A stretch of 64,000 nucleotides of DNA from Verrucomicrobia bacterium LW23. GTDB taxonomy: Bacteria > Verrucomicrobiota > Verrucomicrobiia > Methylacidiphilales > UBA1321. Both the position numbers and the translations under genes were made by a program. Below, in pieces: positions 18,144 to 27,087 of the stretch (the stretch's first letter is position 1; each line of letters starts with the position of its first letter). Below the pieces are notes generated by a model. That model saw only the letters and a program-made list of their open reading frames with translations, was not told the DNA's origin and made no database searches. The stretch is from the NCBI GenBank assembly GCA_003054695.1, contig QAZA01000045.1:941956-1005955 (forward strand), written 5' to 3'.

Positions 18144-18983
18144 TCAAATTTCATCAAAGCACGAATACTTTATCCCGCACTCAAGCCGTTCAGCCTCTGC
18201 TGGAAAGCAGGAATCAATAAGTTTGTTGTTCTTTACCAATTCATTATACGCTAAATTGCTTGAGTCGTATCTGCCTGCCACTATTGGATATGCCACGAGA
18301 TCGCTAAATTGAATTGCAGGCTTATCCTTTTTAACGAAATTAGGTGCTTGTGCAAGCACATTCTTAAAATCTGCTGTAGTTAGTGGATTATACTTTCCAG
18401 AACTTACTGGACAGAAGCAGGACATTTTCTCAAGTAGTGCCTGGTGATAGCATTTAATCCGAGCATCTTCTTTCTCTCCCGTCGCCTCCACGTAGATCCT
18501 TAGTTTGCGATTCCATTTAAGTGCAACTTTTGCAGCGCGCTCCACCGCAATTGTGTAGGCTGTTTTACATAGGGGCCAACATTCCTTTTGATATTGGTCT
18601 TTATACCTGGCTTGGTAGCCTGGTCTATGGATTACGCAACCGGTTACATGGGCAGGCAACCGAATGATTGCCGAAGTCAGTGAATCGAGAAATTCACGCC
18701 CCCTCGCGCAGTACAATTCGCCATCGCTCCCCTTCATCCATCGGAAATTGTCGCGTGCCCCTCGTATTTTAGTGCTGTGCAGCGGGTACTGTATGCCAAA
18801 CTGCTGACTAAGATTCGAGTGGAGTGCATTAATAGTGACGAGATCTTCTCCCTTGAACATGATGCCGCCGAGTGCAAACCAATCCATCTTGTCATGCCGA
18901 ATCGGTGGAGGACCAAATGGATCTCGAATACCGCTATCATCGAGATAAAGATATAAATACTGGTCTGTGTCTGCAAGGATCAT
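18144..18983 (-). CDS. DUF3800 domain protein on AT-rich DNA
   Basis: This 279-residue protein has the DUF3800 pattern. An early acidic strand YLYLYLDDSG (about 8-17) and a late AIQFSDLVAYPIVAGRY segment (about 237-253) hold the conserved acidic residues, and FALGGIMF and LRIYVEATGE lie between them. DUF3800 proteins are predicted RNase H-like nucleases often carried by phages and accessory islands; no biochemical role can be assigned here. Codon use is clearly more AT-rich than that of the flanking nrdB and KAS III-like genes, which indicates acquisition by transfer. It is transcribed in the same direction as nrdB but separated from it by that gene's terminator. Confidence 0.82.
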   Translation of the reverse strand: MILADTDQYLYLYLDDSGIRDPFGPPPIRHDKMDWFALGGIMFKGEDLVTINALHSNLSQQFGIQYPLHSTKIRGARDNFRWMKGSDGELYCARGREFLDSLTSAIIRLPAHVTGCVIHRPGYQARYKDQYQKECWPLCKTAYTIAVERAAKVALKWNRKLRIYVEATGEKEDARIKCYHQALLEKMSCFCPVSSGKYNPLTTADFKNVLAQAPNFVKKDKPAIQFSDLVAYPIVAGRYDSSNLAYNELVKNNKLIDSCFPAEAERLECGIKYSCFDEI

Positions 18984-19054
18984 TGAAGCAAGTCAATGTT
19001 ACTTAAAAATAAAAGAAAAGCAAGATATTTTACTAAGTCAACTGCGAAATCATG

Positions 19055-19104
19055 GCAAAAAATTGCCGGTATAGTATCACGCCCTGAATAGATACTATAC
19101 CGGC
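19055..19104 (-). terminator. Rho-independent terminator of nrdB
   Basis: Perfect 14-bp arms (GCCGGTATAGTATC at 19065-19078 and its complement at 19091-19104) enclose a 12-base loop. Read on the minus strand, the hairpin is followed by AATTTTTT. It begins 26 bases after the nrdB stop and separates nrdB from the AT-rich DUF3800 gene. Confidence 0.85.
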
Positions 19105-19129
19105 CTGTCGTCTCTCTTTGTTAGCGCTG

Positions 19130-20191
19130 CTACCAGGAGAGGCTGCTGCCGCTTTGGTATTCGGTAACGCGGGTTTCGAAGAAGTTCTTTTCCTTTTGCA
19201 GGTCGATGGCTTCGCTGAGCCAGGGGAAGGGGTTGCGGGCGCCGAACTTCGCTTTCAGGCCAATGCGCTCCAGGCGGCGGTCGGCGATGTGGCGCACGTA
19301 GTCGCGGAACATGTCGGCGTTGAGGCCCAGGATGCCGCGCGGCAGGCAGTCGGCGGCGTAGGCGATCTCCAGGTCCACGGCCTGGTCGATCATCCCGCTG
19401 ATCTCGTCGCGGAACTGCGGCGTCCAGATGTCCGGATTCTCCTCCTTAATGCCGTTAATCAGGTCGATGCCAAAGTTAAGGTGCGTGCTTTCGTCGCGCA
19501 GAATGTACTGGAACTGCTCGCCGATACCCGTCATCCGGTTCTGTCGCTGGAAGGAAAGAATCATCGCAAAGCCGCTGTAAAAGAAGATGCCTTCCATAAT
19601 CACATAAAAGCCGATCAGGTTCTTCACAAACAGCTGGCGACCTTCCTGCGTCTCTGTCGTAAAGCCTTCGTTGAGAATGCCTTGCGTAAAGTCCATCTCA
19701 AACGCGTCCTTATTGCGAATGGAGGCGACCTCGTGATACATGTTAAACACTTCACGCTCATCCAGCGCCAGGCTCTCGCAAATATAATGGAACGCGTGCG
19801 TATGAATCGCTTCCTCAAACGCCTGCCGCAACAGATACTGCCGCGCTTCGGGATTGGTAATGTGCTTAAAGATAGCCAGCACAATGTTATTCCCCACCAG
19901 ACTCTCCGCCGTAGAGAAGAACCCGAGGTTGCGCATAATCACCTGCCGCTCGTCGGGGGAGAGCCGATTCGATTTCCACAAATCAATATCGCGCTGCATC
20001 GGCACCTCCTGGGGCATCCAGTGGTTAGCGCAGCCATTAAGATAATGCTCCCAGGCCCACTTATACTTCAACGGCATCAACTGGTTGACATCAACCGCCT
20101 TACAATTAATAAGGCGCTTGTCTTCCGGATTAATCCGCTTGGTGAGATCGTGAGGCTGAGCCGGTTGGGATGTAGTGTTGCAGCAGGACAT
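19130..20191 (-). CDS. nrdB: ribonucleoside-diphosphate reductase small subunit, class Ic-like
   Basis: The 353-residue R2 subunit forms the metal cofactor that starts radical chemistry in NrdA for dNTP synthesis. The metal ligands are visible as E96 (in [10 protein letters not shown]), E127 and H130 (in [10 protein letters not shown]), E200 (in VIMEGIFF), and E234 and H237 (in RDESTHL). The position of the radical tyrosine, four residues after H130, is F134, and the first ligand is Glu instead of Asp. Both are hallmarks of the chlamydial class Ic enzyme with a Mn/Fe cofactor, and the sequence resembles chlamydial R2 along its length. The C-terminus [10 protein letters not shown] is the NrdA-docking tail. 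It is downstream of nrdA but separated from it by two accessory genes. Confidence 0.96.
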   Translation of the reverse strand: MSCCNTTSQPAQPHDLTKRINPEDKRLINCKAVDVNQLMPLKYKWAWEHYLNGCANHWMPQEVPMQRDIDLWKSNRLSPDERQVIMRNLGFFSTAESLVGNNIVLAIFKHITNPEARQYLLRQAFEEAIHTHAFHYICESLALDEREVFNMYHEVASIRNKDAFEMDFTQGILNEGFTTETQEGRQLFVKNLIGFYVIMEGIFFYSGFAMILSFQRQNRMTGIGEQFQYILRDESTHLNFGIDLINGIKEENPDIWTPQFRDEISGMIDQAVDLEIAYAADCLPRGILGLNADMFRDYVRHIADRRLERIGLKAKFGARNPFPWLSEAIDLQKEKNFFETRVTEYQSGSSLSW

Positions 20192-20272
20192 GGGATTGGG
20201 GGAGGGGTAGGGCGGTGAAGGTATTGTAGGAACTATCGGACAACCGAATGTGGGAGCCTGATTCGTCCCTTG

Positions 20273-21079
20273 TCAGTCGGTGGCGTCCTTCAGCAGTTTT
20301 ATTTCTTTTGGATCATCAAGCAGTTTTCGAAGATCGTCGGATGAAATCTCTTCGAGCTTTGCTCGAAGAGATCGTGGCGTTCGCTGATCAATATTTAGCC
20401 TAAACTGCTTTTTGTAATCATCGAACGCCTTTTCTCTAGCCTCTCGAATTTGAGCTCTAGTTTGACAGCTAAGAACTAGTAATTGAGCTAATGAGGTTGC
20501 AAGTGTCTTACCAGTAAGCTGATCTATAATAAAAGCTCCAGTATTTACCAAAATTCCGAGCCAAGCATTGACCTCAACTAGCGATCTGCTTTTTTGGTAT
20601 TCTAATTGATTAAGGATTTCGCTCAAATCTCTTGCAGCCTGGAAAGATAAATCGGCATCTCCCTCTTCGATTATTTGCTTTAGCGCCCTGATGACTTCCT
20701 CTATAAAATTTTTAATTTTTCCATCATTTTTATAACTTTCAAAAAGATCATTAAATGCCTTATTTCTATATTCATCCTCGTTTACTAACTTTTTTAGAGA
20801 CTTCAGCGCGTGTGAGAGACTTATAATCGACTGATGAGCAGGATCCGACTTTAGGTTATATGCGTCGCTGATTACCCCTTTAACTAAATCAGGAACAGGC
20901 TCGAATAATCCACCGAGGCCCTCTGCTTTAGCGATTAACCGATCGCATGCAGTCAAGAAGGACTGCCTATGGGTATTGTTTGTGCATTGCTTAATATTAT
21001 TGAACGCATCATAAATCGCGCCTTCAACCGCGCTACATTTTGCATTAACATTTGATTTCCAGCCTTCATGATGAGTCAT
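20273..21079 (-). CDS. unrecognised helical protein on AT-rich DNA
   Basis: This 268-residue protein matches no family I know. It is predicted to be almost wholly alpha-helical and rich in Lys/Glu/Asp. One hydrophobic stretch at about 170-200 (AWLGILVNTGAFIIDQLTG, then ATSLAQLLVLS) could be a membrane-associated hairpin, and the C-terminal tail is charged (EEISSDDLRKLLDDPKEIKL). The DNA is distinctly more AT-rich than that of nrdB and nrdA on either side, a sign of recent acquisition. It sits between the two reductase genes on the same strand. A role in phage defence or as an effector would be speculation. Confidence 0.6.
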   Translation of the reverse strand: MTHHEGWKSNVNAKCSAVEGAIYDAFNNIKQCTNNTHRQSFLTACDRLIAKAEGLGGLFEPVPDLVKGVISDAYNLKSDPAHQSIISLSHALKSLKKLVNEDEYRNKAFNDLFESYKNDGKIKNFIEEVIRALKQIIEEGDADLSFQAARDLSEILNQLEYQKSRSLVEVNAWLGILVNTGAFIIDQLTGKTLATSLAQLLVLSCQTRAQIREAREKAFDDYKKQFRLNIDQRTPRSLRAKLEEISSDDLRKLLDDPKEIKLLKDATD

Positions 21080-21149
21080 AATGCGTTTGAGATTAAAGTA
21101 TTAGCAGAGAAACTATAGCTCTCAAAGTTCATATAGGAAAATCCTACTC

Positions 21150-21509
21150 CTACAACACCCGCCCCAGTGCCAGCACCTTGCTGCGCTGGCTTTCGGGCAG
21201 GCTCTTTAAATCTACCACATGGATGGGGTGGGGCTGGTCGGTTTCTGCGGCCTGGCGGTAGGCCTGGTAGCAGGCGTCTTCGGGGATGCCCTCCTCGGCG
21301 AGGTTGATGTCGGAGTCGACGGTGAAGCCGTATTCCCTGGCCAGGCTGCCAAACAAAAGCACGCGCGCGGCCCCGTGGCGTCGGAGGATTTCGGCGGCGC
21401 GGCGGGCGGCGGCGAGGGCTTGCTCGACGTCCTGGGCCGGCAACAGGCCCGCGTAGGGAGGCGGGGTGTTGGCCGGGCGGCGGTGCAGGCGTTCGAGCAT
21501 CTGGTTCAT
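21150..21509 (-). CDS. minimal nucleotidyltransferase (MNT) domain protein with altered active site
   Basis: This 119-residue protein has the MNT core. LLFGSLAREYGFTVDSDINLAEEG contains the glycine/serine loop and the acidic motif, but the second metal-binding acid is Asn (D-I-N instead of D-I-D, codon AAC). MNT proteins usually pair with a HEPN partner as toxin-antitoxin modules; no HEPN gene is adjacent, unless the helical protein downstream plays that part. I chose the ATG at 21509 because GAGGA precedes it by a few bases. An in-frame ATG at 21596 would add 29 residues rich in Arg/Pro/Gly. Confidence 0.68.
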   Translation of the reverse strand: MNQMLERLHRRPANTPPPYAGLLPAQDVEQALAAARRAAEILRRHGAARVLLFGSLAREYGFTVDSDINLAEEGIPEDACYQAYRQAAETDQPHPIHVVDLKSLPESQRSKVLALGRVL

Positions 21510-21712
21510 GCGGTCCTCACTGGCGCGGCGGTTGGGGCTGCTCTCGCTGCCTCCTGGGGTGAGGCCGCGGTCGCGGGGGTCGCGTGGGTAGATCATGCGG
21601 GGCGGGCGTGGCGAGTACGGCTGGGGGTGGGTGAGGAAGGGCGGGTGGTGTTCGTTCCGGTCGCTTGCGTTTCCTCTCCGCGCTTCATCCTCAGCTTCCC
21701 CTTCCGTGCAGT

Positions 21713-21784
21713 CCGTGAAATCCGTGGTTATTTCCTCCTCTCTCTAAAAAAAGGCAGGATATTATATAACCACGGATTTCACGG
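21713..21784. repeat. perfect 19-bp inverted repeat (CCGTGGTTAT family)
   Basis: Arms CCGTGAAATCCGTGGTTAT (21713-21731) and its exact complement (21766-21784) flank a 34-base pyrimidine- and A-rich loop, between nrdA and the MNT gene. It is the same kind of word-built hairpin as those at 14309, 26802 and 31459. Confidence 0.88.
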
Positions 21785-21859
21785 ATGGGGAAGTCGGAGG
21801 GGACGTTGCAGAGAGCGGCGAGGAGTGGAACGGCGCGGAGCGCGGCGGTCGGCCGGTCC

Positions 21860-24800
21860 TTACTGGCAGGACTCGCAGCCGGGATCCAGGATGGAGCAGG
21901 CTTTGCCGACCTGGCTGGCGGGGATGTCCGTGGGCGAGGCGATCGGGTCGTGCTCCTCGTCCGCGGCCGCGGCGGCTTTCTCGTTGGCGACAAGCACCAG
22001 GTTCTCCTCCTCCTCCGCGGCCGCGCCGGCGGGGTGGCCGTTGCCGTTGCCGTTGCCCTTGCCATTGCGCAGGGCGGCGGCCGCAGCCTTGCCGGCGGGG
22101 CCTTCGGGCAGGGCGATTTCGTCTTTCCGCTTTGCTTCCTCCGCTGTCACAAAGCCTTTGCGCTCCACGGTGATGTTGCTGGAGGCGGATTTGCTCTTCA
22201 TCCAGCGGGGCTGGAGGCCGCGGCGGTTGATGTCGACGGTGCTCTTTTCGATCTGCGTGGCGGCGAGGGTGCGCAGGTAGTAGGTGGTTTTGAGGCCGCG
22301 CTCCCACGCCAGCAGGTACATGTCGTTGAGTTTGCGGCCGCTGGGCTCCGCCAGGTAGAGGTTGAGGGATTGCCCCATGTCGATCCACTTTTGGCGGCGG
22401 CTGGCGCAGTCGATCAGCCATTTCGGCTCGATCTCGAACGCCGTGCGGTAGCGCTCCTTCAGCTCCTCGGGAATGCGCTCGATTTCCTTGAGCGAGCCGT
22501 CGTAGTACTTCAGGTCGTCCAGCATAAACTCGTCCCACAGGCCGTGCTCCTTCAGGTCCTCCACCAGCCAGGGGTTGAGGCTGATGAACTCGCCGGAGAG
22601 GTTGGACTTGGCGTACAGGTTCTTGTAGGTCGGCTCGATGGACTGGGACACGCCGGTGATGTTGGAGATCGTGGCCGTGGGCGCGATGGCCATGGTGTTG
22701 CTGTTGCGCATGCCGTGTTTGGCCAGGGATTCGCGCACGGGCGTCCAGTCCAGCGCCATGGAGCGGTCCACCGTGCAGTAGCCGCCGCGCTCCTCTTCCA
22801 GCAGTTGCACGGTGTCGATGGGCAGCAGGCCGCGGCTCCACTTGCTGCCGGGGAACGTGCTGTAGGCGCCGCGCTCCTTGGCCAGCAGGGTGCTGCTGAG
22901 GATGGCATTGTAGGAGATCAGCTCCATGCTCTTGTCCGCAAACTCCACGGCCGCCTGCGAGGCGTACGGGATGCGCAGCGCGTAAAGCACGTCCTGAAAG
23001 CCCATGATGCCCAGGCCCACGGGGCGGTGGCGCAGATTGGCGGTTTTGGCCTCCGGCGTGGGGTAGAAGTTGATGTCGATGACGTTATCGAGCATGCGCA
23101 TGGCCGTGCGCACGGTGGCGGCGATTTTCTTTGCGTCCAGACCGGTGCGCGCCTCGTTAATGTGCATGACGAGGTTGACGGAGCCCAGGTTGCACACAGC
23201 GGTCTCCTGCTCGGAGGTATTGAGCAGGATCTCCGTGCACAGGTTGGAGGAGTGCACCACGCCGGTGTGGTCCTGCGGGCTGCGCACGTTGGAGGGGTCT
23301 TTAAACGTGAGCCAGGGGTGGCCGGTTTCAAACAGCAGCGTCAGCATCTTGCGCCACAGGGAGGAGGCCTCCACGCGCTTGCCCAGCTTCAGCTTGCCGG
23401 CATCGAAGTCGGCCTCGTACTGCATGTAGCGCGCCTCGAAGGCTTTGCCGTAGAGATCGTGCAGGTCGGGCGTATCGCTGGGGTTAAAGAGGGTCCAGTG
23501 CTCGTTGCGGCTTACGCGCTTCATAAACAGGTCGGGGATCCAGTTGGCCGTGTTCATGTCGTGCGTGCGGCGGCGTTCGTCGCCGGTGTTTTTGCGCAGC
23601 TCGAGGAAGTCCTCGACGTCCAGGTGCCACGTCTCCAGGTAGGCGCACATGGCGCCCTTGCGCTTGCCGCCCTGGTTTACTGCTACCGCGGTGTCATTCG
23701 CCACCTTGAGGAAGGGGATGACGCCCTGGCTGCGGCCGTTGGTGCCGCGGATGTGGGCGCCGGTGGCGCGGATGTTCGTCCAGTCGTTGCCCAGGCCGCC
23801 CGCCCACTTGCTCAGCTTCGCGTCGTCGGAGATGACCTTGAAGATGTGGTCCAGGTCGTCCATTACCGTGCTGAGGTAGCACGAGGAGAGCTGCGGATGC
23901 GGTGTGCCGGCGTTAAACAGCGTGGGGGTGCTGCTGGTAAAGCGGAACGTGCTCAGCATCTCGTAGAACTCGATCGCCCGGTCCTCGCGGGTAATGCCAC
24001 CCTCCGTCTTCTCATGGATGGCCAGGCCCATCGCCACACGCATCCAGAAATACTGCGGCGCTTCGAAACGGCGGTCGCGATGGTGCAGGAGATAGCGGTC
24101 GTAGATGGTTTGCAGGCCGAGGTAGTTGAACTGCTCGTCGCGCTCGCGCACGAGGGCGGAGCTGATCTTGTCGAGGTCATATTTCAGCAACTCCGGGTCG
24201 ACGCGGCCGACCTTGCTGCCATGCTCCAGCGCTTTGCGGAAGTGGATGCGGTGCAGCGCGTCGATCTGCTCCACCGGCAACGAGCTGTGATACTGGGACG
24301 GAAGCACCTCGCGATACACAACATCCAGCAGCAGGCGCGAGGTGACATAGGTGTAGGCCGGCTCGCGCTCGATGCGGCTGCGCGAGGCGAGGATGAGGGC
24401 CTGGTCGATCTCCTCGAGCTTCACGCCGTCGTACAGCGTGCGCAGCGCTTCGTCGGCGATCTCGGACGCGTCGCAGTCGGCCTCCAGCCCGTGGCAGGCG
24501 CGGGTTACGCGATCACGAACCTTTTGGGGGATAAGGACTTCCTTGCGGCCGTCGGGCAGCGTAACGTGCAGCACTTCCTCGGCGTCGCGCAGCGCGCGGG
24601 CGCGGCGGCGCTCCTCACGGTACACAATGTAGCGGCGGCCGACGGCAAAGTGGCCCAGCGCCATCAGCTGCGCTTCCACGGTGTCCTGGATGTTCTCGAC
24701 TTCCAGCTCCTCGCCGCGGGCGGCGCGGGCTTCCAGGGGGCGGCGCACGGCTTCGGCCACCTTTTGCGCGGCAAACGCGTGCTCCTCGTTCAGCGGCGAT

Positions 24801-24970
24801 GTCGGGGCGACGTGGAACTCGGCGCGGAACGCGGCTTCGATCGCCAGCAGAACGCGCTGGTCATTCCAGTCCTCCACGGTGCCGTCGCGCTTGCGCACGA
24901 GGAAGGGGCGGCCCTGGAGCGGATCGAGACCGAGCAGTTCAAGCTGGCCCTGGGGAGCGTCGGATAGCAT
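21860..24970 (-). CDS. nrdA: ribonucleoside-diphosphate reductase large subunit with ATP-cone
   Basis: The 1036-residue catalytic R1 subunit reduces ribonucleoside diphosphates. An N-terminal ATP-cone (about 20-110, [18 protein letters not shown] and [14 protein letters not shown]) gives allosteric activity control, and a second cone-like helical segment follows (about 125-215). The catalytic barrel has the active-site cysteines in [20 protein letters not shown] and [12 protein letters not shown]. The C-terminus ends in CESCQ, the dithiol pair that is re-reduced by thioredoxin or glutaredoxin. It should work with the NrdB encoded at 19130-20191. A candidate NrdR box lies about 185 bases upstream. 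Confidence 0.97.
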   Translation of the reverse strand: MLSDAPQGQLELLGLDPLQGRPFLVRKRDGTVEDWNDQRVLLAIEAAFRAEFHVAPTSPLNEEHAFAAQKVAEAVRRPLEARAARGEELEVENIQDTVEAQLMALGHFAVGRRYIVYREERRRARALRDAEEVLHVTLPDGRKEVLIPQKVRDRVTRACHGLEADCDASEIADEALRTLYDGVKLEEIDQALILASRSRIEREPAYTYVTSRLLLDVVYREVLPSQYHSSLPVEQIDALHRIHFRKALEHGSKVGRVDPELLKYDLDKISSALVRERDEQFNYLGLQTIYDRYLLHHRDRRFEAPQYFWMRVAMGLAIHEKTEGGITREDRAIEFYEMLSTFRFTSSTPTLFNAGTPHPQLSSCYLSTVMDDLDHIFKVISDDAKLSKWAGGLGNDWTNIRATGAHIRGTNGRSQGVIPFLKVANDTAVAVNQGGKRKGAMCAYLETWHLDVEDFLELRKNTGDERRRTHDMNTANWIPDLFMKRVSRNEHWTLFNPSDTPDLHDLYGKAFEARYMQYEADFDAGKLKLGKRVEASSLWRKMLTLLFETGHPWLTFKDPSNVRSPQDHTGVVHSSNLCTEILLNTSEQETAVCNLGSVNLVMHINEARTGLDAKKIAATVRTAMRMLDNVIDINFYPTPEAKTANLRHRPVGLGIMGFQDVLYALRIPYASQAAVEFADKSMELISYNAILSSTLLAKERGAYSTFPGSKWSRGLLPIDTVQLLEEERGGYCTVDRSMALDWTPVRESLAKHGMRNSNTMAIAPTATISNITGVSQSIEPTYKNLYAKSNLSGEFISLNPWLVEDLKEHGLWDEFMLDDLKYYDGSLKEIERIPEELKERYRTAFEIEPKWLIDCASRRQKWIDMGQSLNLYLAEPSGRKLNDMYLLAWERGLKTTYYLRTLAATQIEKSTVDINRRGLQPRWMKSKSASSNITVERKGFVTAEEAKRKDEIALPEGPAGKAAAAALRNGKGNGNGNGHPAGAAAEEEENLVLVANEKAAAAADEEHDPIASPTDIPASQVGKACSILDPGCESCQ

Positions 24971-25155
24971 AGCGGGTGGCGGTGTGGGCTGTGGGTTGAG
25001 CGGGGTAGGGGTGAGGGAGTTCGCCGTCTCGCAGATATGTGCGCGGCGTAACGTGACGTTAGTGTGTCAGAAAAATGGCGGAAAAAAGGCACGGATGGTC
25101 CCCGTGCTTCAGTGATTTGCGGGCGTATTAACGCAATTTCGGATGAAAAGGCGCC

Positions 25156-25171
25156 ATACTATATATTGTGG
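25156..25171. promoter_or_regulatory. candidate NrdR box upstream of nrdA
   Basis: The 16 bases ATACTATATATTGTGG match the NrdR consensus ACACWATATATWGTGT at 14 positions. NrdR represses reductase genes, usually through paired boxes about three helical turns apart. I do not see a well-spaced second box; the nearest partial match is at 25294-25309. The site is about 185 bases before the nrdA start. Confidence 0.45.
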
Positions 25172-25752
25172 TGCTGCTTTCCCCGCTCCGCCGCCCTTTG
25201 CAAGCGTTGCGGACCTGGGGGAAACGGGCTGTGATTTGAGCCGGAGAGCGTGGAAAGATCAAGGCTAAATCGCGAAGAATTTGTTACGGAGGTGCACAAT
25301 ATATGGGCTTCTTTGCGATGTATCCACAACCTGTAGTGTGTGGGTCGGTCCCCTTATCCAAGAGAATCACAGCCGACTTCGCAAGCAAAAACGCGGAAAA
25401 ACCGCGAAATTTTCGTCTGAAATTTTGCTTGAAAACCGTTGTTGCGCGCCGTTGAGCAATCTACCACAGGTTGTGGTGGGGCGCACGTTCCAATCTAATT
25501 TCTTACGTAAATTGCGTAATGGAATGGACTTGGAAAAATGCGATCCTTTGAGCCCCATTTTCCGCTTGCTAATCTTTCGCAGCCAGCCCCTTCCGCTTGC
25601 TGTTGCCATGCAGGAAGTTATATAGTCGTATAACTCACGCGTTGATTTGTTAATGCAAATGAACTTTAGGTGGTCAACAAAATGGTGCCGTGCGCCGGGT
25701 TTGGGCAAAAAGCGTGCGCCATGCCGGATATCGTTGCCAAAGCGTGTGATGC
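25172..25752. other. gene-poor region with nested inverted repeats
   Basis: No convincing gene is present between the nrdA promoter region and the SGNH hydrolase. The stretch is AT-richer than its surroundings and holds several inverted repeats. CCACAACCTGT (about 25323) pairs with its complement near 25466. CAAGCAAAA (25382-25390) pairs with TTTTGCTTG (25423-25431). CGCGG-AAAAA-CCGCG lies inside the latter at 25392-25406. The nested arrangement suggests a structured leader or a degraded mobile element. Confidence 0.5.
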
Positions 25753-25784
25753 TGTTCTAGAATAACGCCTCTTGTTCTAGAATA
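25753..25784. promoter_or_regulatory. twin TTCTAGAA palindromes 20 bp apart, candidate operator
   Basis: The 12-mer TGTTCTAGAATA occurs at 25753-25764 and again at 25773-25784, exactly 20 bases (two helical turns) apart, each centred on the palindrome TTCTAGAA. They end 38 bases before the SGNH hydrolase start, a good position for a dimer-binding repressor or activator pair. Confidence 0.5.
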
Positions 25785-25822
25785 GACTGCTAACCCAGAG
25801 CCATTCGCTGCATTCCCTTCGC

Positions 25823-26785
25823 ATGATCTCCCCACGCTTCCTCTCTCCTGCCCTTGCCGCCGCCTTCACTGCCGTTAGCGCCGCCGCCGCGCTTAACATG
25901 CTGGCCATCAGTATGATGCCGATTTCCGCCTCCCACGCGCAAGGCGCCGAGGCCGCCCAGGTTACCGCGCCGGAGCCCGGCCAGCCGGTCATCAGGGACG
26001 GCGAAGCCATCGGCTTTATGGGCGATTCCATCACCCAGGCCGGCGCCGCGTCGCCCTCCGGCTACGTGCAACTGGTCATCAGCGGGTTGAAGGCAAACGG
26101 CATTAACGTAAAGTCCTACCCCGCAGGTACTAGCGGCAATAAGTCCGACCAGATGCTGGGCCGCCTGAAGGGCCTGCTGGATAAGAAGCCGACCTGGATT
26201 ACGCTGAGCTGCGGCGTGAATGACGTGTGGCACGGCCCCAAAGGCATCCCGCTGGATCAGTACAAGGAGAACATCACCAAATTTGTGGACCAGTGCCAGG
26301 CTGCCGGCGTGAAGGTGATGATCCTGACCGCCACGATGATTATGGAAAGCCAGGACGGTAAGCTCAATAACGAGCTGGTGCCCTACAACGACTTTCTGCG
26401 CACCCTGGCCAAGGAGAAAAAGTGCCTGCTGGCCGACCTGAACGCCGACATGCAGAAAGAGGTGGCCGAACTGAAAGCCGCCGGCCTGCAAGGCAACACG
26501 GTTACCGGCGACGGGGTGCATATGAACCCGGCCGGCAACCTGATGATGGCCAAAGGCGTCCTTCGCGCATTTGGGCTGAACGACGAGCAGATGAAGAAAG
26601 CGATGGACCACTGGCTGGACATCCCCCACGCATGCGAAGTGAAGGCCGGCATTACCCTGCGCGAGTACCTGGCCATCCAGGACGCCGCCGCCAAAGCAAA
26701 GAAAAGCACCGGCCAGGTGCTGAACAAGAGCGTAAAAGTAAAGCTGGATGTAGGCGACGAGAAGGCCGACAAGGCAGAGAAGTAA
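25823..26785 (+). CDS. secreted SGNH/GDSL-family hydrolase
   Basis: The 320-residue product has a signal peptide (about 1-40, ending in an Ala-rich stretch). The four blocks of the SGNH esterase family follow: GDSIT near residue 69 with the nucleophile Ser, a conserved Gly in the SYPAGTSG region, GVNDVW with the oxyanion Asn, and GDGVHMNP with the catalytic Asp-x-x-His. Such enzymes remove acetyl or other ester groups from polysaccharides or lipids. The neighbouring carbohydrate-active genes favour a polysaccharide deacylase, but this is inferred. Twin TTCTAGAA sites lie just upstream, and a hairpin-rich spacer follows. Confidence 0.9.
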   Translation: MISPRFLSPALAAAFTAVSAAAALNMLAISMMPISASHAQGAEAAQVTAPEPGQPVIRDGEAIGFMGDSITQAGAASPSGYVQLVISGLKANGINVKSYPAGTSGNKSDQMLGRLKGLLDKKPTWITLSCGVNDVWHGPKGIPLDQYKENITKFVDQCQAAGVKVMILTATMIMESQDGKLNNELVPYNDFLRTLAKEKKCLLADLNADMQKEVAELKAAGLQGNTVTGDGVHMNPAGNLMMAKGVLRAFGLNDEQMKKAMDHWLDIPHACEVKAGITLREYLAIQDAAAKAKKSTGQVLNKSVKVKLDVGDEKADKAEK

Positions 26786-26801
26786 GCCGCACCCTCTCCG
26801 C

Positions 26802-26885
26802 CCCCTCAGTGCAATCCGTGGTTGCAAATCCTCTTATAAACGGGGGAGGAAGTAACCACGGATCACACGGATTGCACGGAGGGGA
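26802..26885. repeat. inverted repeat of the GTGCAATCCGTGG family
   Basis: A left arm at about 26802-26822 (CCCCTCAGTGCAATCCGTGG) pairs imperfectly with a right arm at about 26864-26884. The right side also carries an extra AACCACGGAT copy at 26854. It begins 17 bases after the hydrolase stop and may terminate or stabilise its transcript. The words are those of the 21713 hairpin. Confidence 0.7.
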
Positions 26886-26929
26886 GGGGGCAAACCAACA
26901 AAGCTTTCAACTATTTACCGTACCAGTTT

Positions 26930-27087
26930 CCCTCCGCCTCCCCCCTTCGCGTACTTTGCGTCCTTCGCGGCCTCTGCGCGAAATTACCTGTTGGCGATGC
27001 CTGTGGGAAACGGCAAGGCCATACGACAAGGGTGTTTCGCGCAGAGGCCGCGATGGACGCAAAGAGCGCGAAGGGGGGAGGCGGAAA
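26930..27087. repeat. long hairpin, arms of about 50 bp (GCGTCCTTCGCGGCCTCTGCG type)
   Basis: The left arm, about 26930-26983, contains CTTTGCGTCCTTCGCGGCC and CTCTGCGCGAAA. It pairs with the right arm, about 27035-27087, which contains TTTCGCGCAGAGGCCGCG and GGACGCAAAG, with only scattered mismatches around a 51-base loop. It lies in the spacer between the SGNH hydrolase and the V4R gene. The same GCGTCC/TTCGCG words build the inner hairpin at 31530-31665. Confidence 0.85.

Noticed and set aside
21785-24967. Plus-strand open frame of 1060 codons opposite nrdA
   Set aside because: It lies antisense to nrdA over its whole length, and the amino acid composition (Val/His/Leu/Arg/Gly) is that of a shadow frame. 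nrdA has all catalytic motifs.
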